A stretch of DNA of 64,000 bases, taken from contig NZ_BLLN01000002.1 of NCBI RefSeq assembly GCF_011170125.1, positions 1,335,501 through 1,399,500 on the forward strand, read 5' to 3'. The notes under the pieces were generated by a model. The model worked only from the letters and a program-made list of their open reading frames with translations, was not told the DNA's origin and did not search any database. Source of the stretch: Streptomyces diastaticus subsp. diastaticus. Its GTDB lineage: Bacteria; Actinomycetota; Actinomycetes; Streptomycetales; Streptomycetaceae. The position numbers and the translations under genes are program-made. Positions 46,187 through 53,871 of this stretch are shown piece after piece. Position 1 is the stretch's first letter. Every line of letters begins with the position of its first letter.

Positions 46187-46576
46187 CCGGCCGCTCGGTG
46201 GCGTTCTGGGGAGATTCTGGGGAGATGCGGGGCGCAGGGGGCTCGCGGAGGGCCCGTGCGCGGGGCTGCGGACCGGTCCAGGCAGGGTGCGGAAGTGGGC
46301 GTGACGAGGTTCCAGGGGCGGGCCGGGAACCGCCCGGCCCGTCTCCGGCGTGAAAAGCACCAGTCCGCCAGCCGGTCCTGAGGGCGGTTCAGCCCTTGAG
46401 GCGGGTCCGTCCGCTGCTGATACGGTGCGTTGGCCCGACGCGTGACCGTGCGCGGCGCGCCGGACCGCCAGGCAGGCGGGGAGCGGCGGACGACCGCAGG
46501 TGGTGTCGCCACCTCTGCGGGCCGGGCGGCACCGCGGTGCCATGACGACGGATTCTTGGGTACGGGGAGCGGCTGC
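46187..46576. other. 390-bp gap before the Tad locus, no gene seen
   Basis: Contains a tandem TTCTGGGGAGA pair (46204-46225) and a weak promoter-like TTGAGG (46396-46401), 19 nt, TACGGT (46421-46426). The short ORFs here overlap and have poor codon patterns, so I left them out. Confidence 0.4.
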
Positions 46577-47314
46577 GTGAAGATCCAGGAGCGTGTGGGT
46601 GGGGGCAACAACCGGGCCTCCGCACCGGCTCAGCCGGGTGCGGGGGAGCGGCTTCCGACCCCGCCCAGGGAGCGCAAGCCGGCCCTCGCGGCCCTCGCCG
46701 TCCTGCTCATCCTCGTAGGCGCCCTCGGCGCGACCGTGCTGGTGCTGCGCGCGGGCGACCGAATATCGGCGATCAAGATCGAGAAGGAGATCCCGGTCGG
46801 GGCCGCCGTCACCGACGACGCCGTGACCGAGGTCCTCGTCGCCGCCGACGAGTCGGTGCACTACGTCGAGTGGTCGCAGCTCGCCTCGCTCAAGAAGCTC
46901 AAGGCCAAGTACACGATCCCGAAGGGCGCCGTCGCCGTCGGGGAGATGTTCGCCGAGGGCACCGGGCTGCCCGAGGGCAAGGTCAACGTCGGCCTCTCCC
47001 TCAAGGAGGGCCAGTACCCGTCCGGGCTCAAGCCCGGTGACACCGTCACCGCGTACCGGGTGGGCGACGCCGCCGCCAAGTCGCGCAACGACGGCGCCCA
47101 GACCGGCTCCGGCTCGACGGCGGGCGCCCCGTTGGTCGAGAGCGCGCAGATCGCGCTGGTCAAGGAGGCCGAGGAGGGCACGGTCAGCTCCGGCACCCTG
47201 CCCGTCACGGTCACCGTGGACAAGGCTGTCGCCGGACCGCTCGCCCAGGCGGCCAACGCCGGTGAGGTGGCGCTGGTGCGTCTGCCCGCCGGCGGCGCCT
47301 CCGACGGCAACTGA
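46577..47314 (+). CDS. SAF-domain membrane protein, CpaB/RcpC-like, of the Tad locus
   Basis: 245 aa. One membrane helix (ALAALAVLLILVGALGATVL) after a Pro-rich cytoplasmic start, then a SAF/CpaB domain (IEKEIPVGAAVTDDAVTEVL; KYTIPKGAVAVGEMF) and a second strand-rich part. CpaB proteins help assemble the outer part of Tad systems. GTG 46577 has GGGGAG 8 nt upstream. It is first in the Tad gene run, 11 nt before the CpaE-like gene. Confidence 0.7.
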   Translation: MKIQERVGGGNNRASAPAQPGAGERLPTPPRERKPALAALAVLLILVGALGATVLVLRAGDRISAIKIEKEIPVGAAVTDDAVTEVLVAADESVHYVEWSQLASLKKLKAKYTIPKGAVAVGEMFAEGTGLPEGKVNVGLSLKEGQYPSGLKPGDTVTAYRVGDAAAKSRNDGAQTGSGSTAGAPLVESAQIALVKEAEEGTVSSGTLPVTVTVDKAVAGPLAQAANAGEVALVRLPAGGASDGN

Positions 47315-47325
47315 GGGGGCCCGCC

Positions 47326-48153
47326 ATGGCCTTGATCGCCCTCGCCGCCGACAAGGGCTCGCCCGGCGTCACCACCGCCGCCGTCGCGCTGTCCGCCGTC
47401 TGGCCGCGCCGTGTCCTGCTCGCCGAGACCGACCCGGCCGGCGGTGACCTGCTGTACCGCAGCGCCGCCGCCCACGGAGGCTCGCTCGACCCGAACACCG
47501 GGATGCTCTCCATCGCCGCCACCGCCCGGCGCGGCCTCGTCCCCGACCAGCTCTGGGACCACACCCAGCCGCTCTCCGGCGGACTCGACGTACTGGTCGG
47601 CATCGGCAGCGCCGAGCAGGCCGCCGGGCTCACCGGGCTGTGGCCCACGCTCGGCCAGTCCTTCGCCCAGCTCGGCGACTCCCCGCACGCCCCGGCCGAC
47701 GTCATCGCCGACTGCGGCCGGATCAGCGGCGACACCGCCGCCGTCGAGCTCTTCCCGCACGCCCAGCTCGTGCTGCTCGTCTCGCGGACGACCCCGGAGG
47801 CGCTGGCGCGCGTACGGGACCGGGCGGGCCATCTCACGCAGCGGCTGCACGGCGGGCCGCGCGGGGCCGCGGGGATCACGACGCCGCTGATCGGGGTCGT
47901 GCTCGTCACCGACCCGGGCGGCTCGGCCAAGCTCGTCCACCAGGTCAACGACATGCTGGTGGCCGGGCAGACCGGCGCCCGCGTCGTCGGCACCCTCGCC
48001 GAGGACCCGGCCGGGGCCGACCAGCTCGCCGGGCGCCGCCGCGGCCGGCTCGACAAGTCGCTCCTCATCCGGTCCGCCCGGAAGATCAGCGCCGACCTGT
48101 ACCAGCAGTTCGGCGCGGCCTGGAGCACCCCCGCCGCGGGGGCCGGGCGATGA
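47326..48153 (+). CDS. CpaE/TadZ-like MinD/ParA family protein with altered P-loop
   Basis: 275 aa. Starts MALIALAADKGSPGVTTAAV: the ParA-type motif keeps the signature Lys10 and Gly14 but has Val15 where the P-loop Lys should be, so ATP hydrolysis is doubtful. Later parts: TDPAGGDLLYRSAAAHGG and PADVIADCGRISG (a Walker A'/B-like strand). TadZ localises Tad machinery at the pole in other bacteria. Stop overlaps the tadA ATG (48150). Confidence 0.75.
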   Translation: MALIALAADKGSPGVTTAAVALSAVWPRRVLLAETDPAGGDLLYRSAAAHGGSLDPNTGMLSIAATARRGLVPDQLWDHTQPLSGGLDVLVGIGSAEQAAGLTGLWPTLGQSFAQLGDSPHAPADVIADCGRISGDTAAVELFPHAQLVLLVSRTTPEALARVRDRAGHLTQRLHGGPRGAAGITTPLIGVVLVTDPGGSAKLVHQVNDMLVAGQTGARVVGTLAEDPAGADQLAGRRRGRLDKSLLIRSARKISADLYQQFGAAWSTPAAGAGR

Positions 48154-49448
48154 GCGTCGACCACCAGCTCGTCAAGCGGTTCCGGCAGGACGCCGGTGAC
48201 CGTATCGCCGAGCAGCGCCGCCTCGACCAGGTGTCCGGCGTCGCCGCGATGTCCGGCGAGGACGAGCGGCAGTACGCGCGCGCCGTCATCGCGCAGATCC
48301 TGGAGGAGTACGCCCGCGCGGAGATCAACGCCGGGCGCGCCCCGCTGGACGCGGAGACCGAGGAGCAGTACGCCGCCGCCGTGCACGCGGCGCTGTTCGG
48401 CGTCGGCCGGCTCCAGCCGCTGCTGGACGACCCCGACGTCGAGAACATCGACATCAACGGTGCCGACCAGGTCTTCGTCGGGTACGCCGACGGCCGCGAG
48501 GCCAAGGTCGACCCGGTCGCCGAGTCCGACGAGGAACTGGTCGAGCTGATCCAGATCCTCGGTGCCTACTCCGGTCTCTCCTCGCGTCCCTTCGACTCCG
48601 CCAACCCCCAGCTCGACCTGCGGCTGCCCGACGGCTCCCGGCTCTCCGCCGTCATGGACGTCACCCGCCGCCCGGCCCTGTCCATCCGCCGCGCGCGCAT
48701 GGGCAAGGTCTTCATGTCGGACCTGGTGGGCAACGGCACCCTCACCCCCGAGGTCGGCCACTTCCTGGCCTGCGCCGTCCGCGCCCGGAAGAACATCATG
48801 ATCGCCGGGGCGACCAACGCCGGAAAGACCACCCTGCTGCGGGCGCTCGCCAACGAGATCCCGCCCGCCGAACGCCTCATCACCGTCGAACGCGCCCTGG
48901 AACTGGGCCTCGACACCTTCCCCGACCTCCACCCCAACGTGGTCGCCTTCGAGGAGCGCCTGCCCAACTCCGAGGGCCAGGGCATGATCTCGATGGCCGA
49001 GCTGGTACGCCGCTCGCTGCGTATGAACCCTTCCCGGGTCATCGTCGGCGAGGTCCTCGGCGACGAGATCGTCACCATGCTCAACGCCATGTCGCAGGGC
49101 AACGACGGCTCGCTCTCCACCATCCACGCCAACAGCTCGCACGAGGTCTTCAACCGCATCTCGACCTACGCCCTCCAGGCCAGCGAGCGCCTCCCCATCG
49201 AGGCCAGCCAGATGCTCGTCGCGGGAGCCGTCAACTTCGTCGTCTTCATCCAGCGGCGCAACAACTACCAGACCGGCGGCCGGCTCCAGCGCATGGTGAC
49301 CTCCGTCCGCGAGGTCAACGGCGTCGACGGACGGGTCCTGTCCAGCGAGATCTTCGCCGAGACCCCGGACGGACGCGTCGTCCCGCACGCCCCGATCGCC
49401 TGCCTCGACGACCTGGTGGCCTTCGGCTACCGGGGGAACTGGGCGTGA
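48150..49448 (+). CDS. tadA: Tad pilus assembly ATPase TadA (CpaF)
   Basis: 432 aa. Walker A GATNAGKTTLLRALANEIPP near residue 220; an Asp box and Walker B-like RVIVGEVLGDEIVTMLNAMS, and the His-box SLSTIHANSSHEVFNR. It powers pilus extension or secretion. The N-terminal helical domain and VENIDINGADQVFVGYADGR are usual in CpaF. Gene overlaps both neighbours (ATGA/GTGA). Confidence 0.92.
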   Translation: MSVDHQLVKRFRQDAGDRIAEQRRLDQVSGVAAMSGEDERQYARAVIAQILEEYARAEINAGRAPLDAETEEQYAAAVHAALFGVGRLQPLLDDPDVENIDINGADQVFVGYADGREAKVDPVAESDEELVELIQILGAYSGLSSRPFDSANPQLDLRLPDGSRLSAVMDVTRRPALSIRRARMGKVFMSDLVGNGTLTPEVGHFLACAVRARKNIMIAGATNAGKTTLLRALANEIPPAERLITVERALELGLDTFPDLHPNVVAFEERLPNSEGQGMISMAELVRRSLRMNPSRVIVGEVLGDEIVTMLNAMSQGNDGSLSTIHANSSHEVFNRISTYALQASERLPIEASQMLVAGAVNFVVFIQRRNNYQTGGRLQRMVTSVREVNGVDGRVLSSEIFAETPDGRVVPHAPIACLDDLVAFGYRGNWA

Positions 49449-50461
49449 GCCGCATGAGTCATCCCCTGCACCTCGCCGCCGGCCCGCTCGACGGCATGGG
49501 CGGCCTCTTCTCCCTCCCCGTGCTGTACGCGCTGGGCTGCGGCCTCGCCGTCGGCGGCGGCCTCGCCCTGCTCGTCACGGCCATCCGGGGCCTGCCCGCA
49601 AAGCCCGAGCACGAGAAGGCCAAGGCCGGTGAACGCGCCGCCGAGCTGCTCCGGTTCGCCGGGCAGCGCGGCTCGCTCGCGGCCGGCGTCGGCCTGGTCG
49701 TGCTGCTGGTCACCCGCTGGGCGGTGGCCGGCCTCGCCGCGGGCGTCCTCGTCTTCTTCTGGGACAAGCTCTTCGGCGGTGCCGCCGAGGAGCGCGCCGC
49801 GATGCGCCGGGTGGAGGCGCTCGCCTCCTGGACCGAGTCGCTGCGCGACACCATCGCCGGCGCCGTCGGCCTCGAACAGGCCATACCCGCCTCGGCCCGC
49901 GCCGCCGCCCCCGTACTCCGTCCGCACCTGGACGCCCTCGTCGACCGGCTGCGTTCGCGCACGCCGCTGCCCGAGGCGCTCCAGCACCTCGCCGACGAGA
50001 TCGACGACGCCTCCGCCGACATCATCGTCGCCGCGCTCATCCTCAACGCGCGTCTGCGCGGCCCCGGTCTGCGGCAGGTCCTCGGCGCGCTCGCCAAGTC
50101 GGCGCGCGAGGAGGTCGACATGCGCCAGCGCGTCATGGCGCAGCGCTCCTCGACCCGCCGCTCCGTACAGATCGTGGTCGCCGTCTCGGTCGCCTTCGTC
50201 CTCGGCCTCGCCGTCTTCAACCGGGACTTCGTCGCGCCGTACGGCACCCCCGTCGGCCAGGCCGTGCTCGCCTGCGTCTGCGGTCTCTTCGCGCTCGGCT
50301 TCTGGTGGCTGCGCAAGCTCTCCACCATCGAGACGCCGGAACGCTTCCTCGTCCGCGACCAGCCCGCCGTCCAGCAGTTCGTCCGGCCCCGCACCCCTGA
50401 CGCGCCGGGCCAGGCCGCGCCCTACGGGGCCGCCCCCGAGCAGGAAGGGACGCGGCGATGA
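49445..50461 (+). CDS. tadB: Tad inner-membrane protein TadB (type II secretion F family)
   Basis: 338 aa. Hydrophobic N-terminal helices, a T2SSF cytoplasmic domain (AEERAAMRRVEALASWTESL; AIPASARAAAPVLRPHLDAL) and two C-terminal helices (IVVAVSVAFVLGLAVF; AVLACVCGLFALGFWWL). It forms the inner-membrane platform with TadC. GTG 49445 overlaps tadA; the stop overlaps tadC. Confidence 0.88.
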   Translation: MSRMSHPLHLAAGPLDGMGGLFSLPVLYALGCGLAVGGGLALLVTAIRGLPAKPEHEKAKAGERAAELLRFAGQRGSLAAGVGLVVLLVTRWAVAGLAAGVLVFFWDKLFGGAAEERAAMRRVEALASWTESLRDTIAGAVGLEQAIPASARAAAPVLRPHLDALVDRLRSRTPLPEALQHLADEIDDASADIIVAALILNARLRGPGLRQVLGALAKSAREEVDMRQRVMAQRSSTRRSVQIVVAVSVAFVLGLAVFNRDFVAPYGTPVGQAVLACVCGLFALGFWWLRKLSTIETPERFLVRDQPAVQQFVRPRTPDAPGQAAPYGAAPEQEGTRR

Positions 50462-51381
50462 GCCTGACCACGCCGATCCTCATCGGCGCCGTCCTCGGCC
50501 TCGGCATCTACGCGCTGGTCCGCGCCCTGATGCCGGCCAAGTCCAGCCCCGTCGCCCAGGTCGCCCGTATCGACGCGCTCCGCGCCCGGGGCAGCGCGTA
50601 CTCCTCGGGGCGCGGCACCGGCGACAGCACGGGCCGCCTCGACACGCTGCGCTCCAAGGTCGGTACGCGCGTCGCCGAGCTGTACTTCCAGCAGGGCTGG
50701 GAGCAGCGCTCGCTCCGCGCCGACCTCGCGGTCCTCGACCGGAGCTGGGAGAAGTTCCTCGCCACCAAGGTGCTGCTGGCGGGGGCGGGGCTGTTCTTCG
50801 GCCCGTTCCTCTTCGTCATCGTGTGGCGGCTCGGCTTCGGCTCCAGCCCGATCATCCCGGTGTGGATGGCGCTCGCCTTCGCCCTGGTCTTCTTCTTCCT
50901 GCCCGACCTGGAGGTCCGCCGGGACGCCGCCGACCGCCGCCGCGACCTGCGGCGGGTCATCGGCGCCTACCTCGACCTGGTCTCCATGAGCCTGGCGGGC
51001 GGGCGCGGCCTGCCCGAGGCGCTGATGGCGGCCGCCGAGGTCAGCGACGGCTGGGCCGCCAAGCGCATCCGCAACGCCCTCAACGACGCCCGGATCACCG
51101 GGCACAGCCAGTGGCAGGCCCTCGGCGAGCTGGGCGAGGAGCTGGGCATCGAGGAGCTGAAGGACCTGGCCGCCTCGCTGGCGCTGGTCGCCGACGACGG
51201 CGCCAAGGTGCGGGAGTCGCTGGCCTCCCGCGCGGAGACCATGCGGCACCGCGAGATGGCCGAGATCGAGGGCGCGGCGGGCGAGAAGTCCCAGTCCATG
51301 CTCGTCGCCCAGCTCCTGCTCTGCGCCGGCTTCCTGGTCTTCCTGATCTTCCCGGCCGCCATGCGTGTGTTCCAGGTCTGA
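50458..51381 (+). CDS. tadC: Tad inner-membrane protein TadC (type II secretion F family)
   Basis: 307 aa. Helices near VLGLGIYALVRALMPA, KVLLAGAGLFFGPFLFVIVW and LLLCAGFLVFLIFPAAMRVF, with a T2SSF domain between them (VIGAYLDLVSMSLAGGRGLP; LGEELGIEELKDLAASLALV). Partner of TadB. ATG 50458 overlaps the tadB stop. Confidence 0.88.
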   Translation: MSLTTPILIGAVLGLGIYALVRALMPAKSSPVAQVARIDALRARGSAYSSGRGTGDSTGRLDTLRSKVGTRVAELYFQQGWEQRSLRADLAVLDRSWEKFLATKVLLAGAGLFFGPFLFVIVWRLGFGSSPIIPVWMALAFALVFFFLPDLEVRRDAADRRRDLRRVIGAYLDLVSMSLAGGRGLPEALMAAAEVSDGWAAKRIRNALNDARITGHSQWQALGELGEELGIEELKDLAASLALVADDGAKVRESLASRAETMRHREMAEIEGAAGEKSQSMLVAQLLLCAGFLVFLIFPAAMRVFQV

Positions 51382-51397
51382 CCGGTACCCCGCACCC

Positions 51398-51432
51398 GAC
51401 CCTTCGACCCCTTCGACCCCGTCGACCCCACC
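51398..51432. repeat. Short CGACCCCTT tandem repeat
   Basis: Four imperfect 8-9 bp units just before the pilin ribosome site. May affect spacing or be neutral. Confidence 0.45.
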
Positions 51433-51445
51433 GAGAGGACTCGCC

Positions 51446-51694
51446 ATGCGATTCGGACGGAGCTTCAGCCACCCCGCCGTCGACTTCCTGATCACCTTCC
51501 TCCAGGCGCGCGTCGAGCGCGCCCGTGACGAGGACACCGACCGCGGTGCCTCCGCGGTCGAGTGGGTCATCATCTCCGCCGTCGTCGTCGCCATCGTCGG
51601 CGTCGTCGCGGCCATCCTCAACGCCGCCCTCAGCGAGGGCGCCAACAAGGTGGGCGACTGCATCAAGGGCGCCGACGCGGGCAGCACCTGCTGA
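51446..51694 (+). CDS. Flp/Fap-type pilin subunit
   Basis: 82 aa. Hydrophobic stretch AVEWVIISAVVVAIVGVVAA preceded by DRGASAVEW, the Flp pilin processing-site context with an E five residues after the Gly-Ala cut region. Two Cys near the C-terminus (DCIKGADAGSTC) could form a disulfide. It is the probable major pilin of the Tad system; a prepilin peptidase is encoded at the end of the locus. GAGAGGA 9 nt before ATG 51446. Confidence 0.82.
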   Translation: MRFGRSFSHPAVDFLITFLQARVERARDEDTDRGASAVEWVIISAVVVAIVGVVAAILNAALSEGANKVGDCIKGADAGSTC

Positions 51695-51949
51695 TCCCGC
51701 TCACCGAGGGCATGCCCGCGAAGTCCCGCACGGTGCCCGGCACGCACTCTCGCCCTACCGGGCGAAAGCCCGAGTACGTCCAGTACGAGAGCTTCCGCCC
51801 GGCGCGCCGAGAGCGCGCACCGGGCACCGCGGACACCGCACAGGACTTTGCGGACACGCCCTGGCCCCGGACGCCCCGGGGTCCGGGCCGCGCGCCCGGC
51901 CCCCCTGCCCTCCATCCATGAGACCGCCTGTCCCAGGAGCCCCGAACCC

Positions 51950-52456
51950 GTGCAGCCCGTACCGAGAAGGCCAGGTCCCCGAGGGGGGCCGCACCGCGCC
52001 GTGCCCGCGCGCGGCTCGGCCCCGCGCCGGTTCGCCGCCTCGCGGCGGGCGGCGGCCAAGGGCTCGGGCGACAGCGGGATGACGGCGATCGAGTTCGTCT
52101 TCCTCACGCCGATCCTCTTCTTCATGATCTTCGCGACGGTCCAGTTCGCGCTGTACTTCTTCGCCGACCACGTCGCCCAGGCCGCCGCCCAGGCCGGGGC
52201 CCGCAAGGCCCGGGCCACCGCCGACGAGAACCCCGGGGGCTGGCGCGGGGAGGCCCGTACGGTCACCGACGCCTACATCCGGCAGCTCGGGCCGCAGCTC
52301 GTCGTCAGCCCGGACGTGACGATGCTCCAGCCCGAACCGAACACCGTGGGCGTGGAGATCACCGCCCGCATCCCCACCGTCTTCCCCGGGCTCGACCTCA
52401 CCGTGCACGCGCGGTCCTCCGGCCCGGTCGAGCGCTTCGTCGAGGAGGGCGGCTGA
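51950..52456 (+). CDS. TadE-like pseudopilin
   Basis: 168 aa from GTG 51950 (AGGAG about 10 nt upstream). The TadE motif GMTAIEFVFLTPILFFMIFA near residue 45 is followed by a soluble region. TadE-like minor pilins need prepilin peptidase. The stop overlaps the next ATG (TGATG), so the three minor-pilin genes are coupled. The 255-bp gap before it has only short, poor ORFs. Confidence 0.78.
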   Translation: MQPVPRRPGPRGGPHRAVPARGSAPRRFAASRRAAAKGSGDSGMTAIEFVFLTPILFFMIFATVQFALYFFADHVAQAAAQAGARKARATADENPGGWRGEARTVTDAYIRQLGPQLVVSPDVTMLQPEPNTVGVEITARIPTVFPGLDLTVHARSSGPVERFVEEGG

Positions 52457-52947
52457 TGACTCCGCCGGCACCTACGGCGCGTACGAGGCGCCTGGCCTCC
52501 CTGGTACGGGACCGCCGGGCCAGGCTCCTCGGCCGCCCCGGGACCTCCCGGCCCGCCGCCGACGCGGGGATCTCCACCATCGAGGTGGTCATCCTCGCCC
52601 CGGTGATGATCCTCTTCATCCTCGTCCTGGTCGCCTTCGGCCAACTGGTCGACGGACGCGGCGCGCTGGACGGCGCCGCCCGGGACGCCGCCCGCGCCGG
52701 GTCGATCCAGAAGGACCACGGCACCGCCCTCGCCGAGGCCCGCCGGGCCGCCGAGGCCAATCTCGCCGGCGTCTGCACCGGCCCGGTCAGCGTCCGCCAG
52801 ACCAGCGCCGGATTCGAGCCGGACACCCTGTTCACCGTCGAGGTCAGCTGCCAGATCCGGGGCCTCGCCATGATCGGCGTGAACGTCCCCACCACGCTCA
52901 CGGCGAGCTTCAGCTCGCCCCTGGACCCGTTCCGGAGGACGGCGTGA
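52456..52947 (+). CDS. TadE/TadF-like pseudopilin
   Basis: 163 aa. Basic N-terminus, then GISTIEVVILAPVMILFILV with the Glu needed after processing, and a soluble domain with two Cys (AGVCTGPVSV; VEVSCQIRGL). ATG 52456 overlaps the previous stop; the end overlaps the next gene. Confidence 0.78.
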   Translation: MTPPAPTARTRRLASLVRDRRARLLGRPGTSRPAADAGISTIEVVILAPVMILFILVLVAFGQLVDGRGALDGAARDAARAGSIQKDHGTALAEARRAAEANLAGVCTGPVSVRQTSAGFEPDTLFTVEVSCQIRGLAMIGVNVPTTLTASFSSPLDPFRRTA

Positions 52948-53405
52948 CGATCCCCGAGCGGCTGCGGGCCGCCGCAGACCGGCGCCGGCCCGACGACCGG
53001 GGCTCCGGCGCCGGGGCGGTCATCATCTTCGCCCTCGTCTTCCTCGCCCTGGCCGCCTTCGTCATCGACGGCGGACTCTCCATCTCCCAGCGCGAACGCG
53101 CCGCCGACATCGCCGAACAGGCCGCGCGCTACGCCGCCCAGGACATCGACCGCGAAGCCCTCTACGAGGACGAGGGCGGCCCCGCCCCCATCAACTACGC
53201 CAACTGCGGCACGCGCGTGCGCCAGTTCGCCGCCGAGATGGGCATGAACGGCGCCGACATCGCGGCCAGCGGCTGCGTGGCCGCCTCCGTCGACCAGGTC
53301 GAGGTGGAGATCCAGCTCACCTACGACCCCGTCTTCACCGGCATGTTCTACGGCGGAGCCGTCACCGTGAAGGGGCGCTCGGTGGCCGAGAACGCCGTCG
53401 GCTGA
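52944..53405 (+). CDS. TadG-like pilus assembly protein
   Basis: 153 aa. DRGSGAGAVIIFALVFLALA near residue 20 is the TadG/TadE-like membrane helix; the rest includes ISQRERAADIAEQAARYAAQ and two Cys (NYANCGTR; AASGCVAASV). GTG 52944 overlaps the previous stop. Shorter than Gram-negative TadG, which carries a VWA domain absent here. Confidence 0.7.
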   Translation: MTIPERLRAAADRRRPDDRGSGAGAVIIFALVFLALAAFVIDGGLSISQRERAADIAEQAARYAAQDIDREALYEDEGGPAPINYANCGTRVRQFAAEMGMNGADIAASGCVAASVDQVEVEIQLTYDPVFTGMFYGGAVTVKGRSVAENAVG

Positions 53406-53482
53406 GGCTCGCCTCCCGGCCGGGGCCGGGATCGGCCGGGCTCCGTCCCGACCCGCGCCCCCTCGACCGTTCCGGTCGAAGA

Positions 53483-53615
53483 CGGCCTCAATCGCCGGCC
53501 GGGCTGCGAGGGGCGCGGTTCGGGACGTTGGTGAGGAGGTGCCCCGGCCCGGCCCCGCCCGACCCAGCGGGGAACGAACCGCGAACCCCGACAGCCCGGC
53601 CGGCGATTGAGGCCG
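53483..53615. repeat. Inverted pair of a 24-bp dispersed repeat
   Basis: Arms at 53483-53506 and 53592-53615 are perfect complements (core CTCAATCGCCGGCCGGGCTG). The 85 bp between them has an inner GCGGTTCG/CGAACCGC pair. The same module recurs at 61049-61200. It sits in a 466-bp gap (53406-53871) with no gene recognised and may act as a terminator or a mobile palindromic element. Confidence 0.65.
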
Positions 53616-53871
53616 ATCAGTGACCGGCGCGGTCGGCAGGGGCGTGGGCAGAAGACGAGCCCAGCCACGGATGCCCCCGGCAGGGAACCGCCGCCCCCGG
53701 TTCCCGGTCCCTAAGGACAGGGGGCCCGCAGCCCGAGCGGGAACGCCGCGGGTCCCGGCCCGCATCCCTTCGACAGGGTCATGCCGACTAAGTAGGCTCA
53801 GGCCAAACCCACCCGACCCCGTACGGCAGGCGGCCCAGGCCGCCCCCGTACCCGTCCACAGGACTGTGCCC

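Noticed and set aside
46187..46576. Several short ORFs before the Tad locus
   Set aside because: Overlapping frames, poor codon pattern and no ribosome sites.
51398..51432. CRISPR-like short tandem repeat
   Set aside because: Only four 8-9 bp imperfect units without spacers; a simple local repeat.
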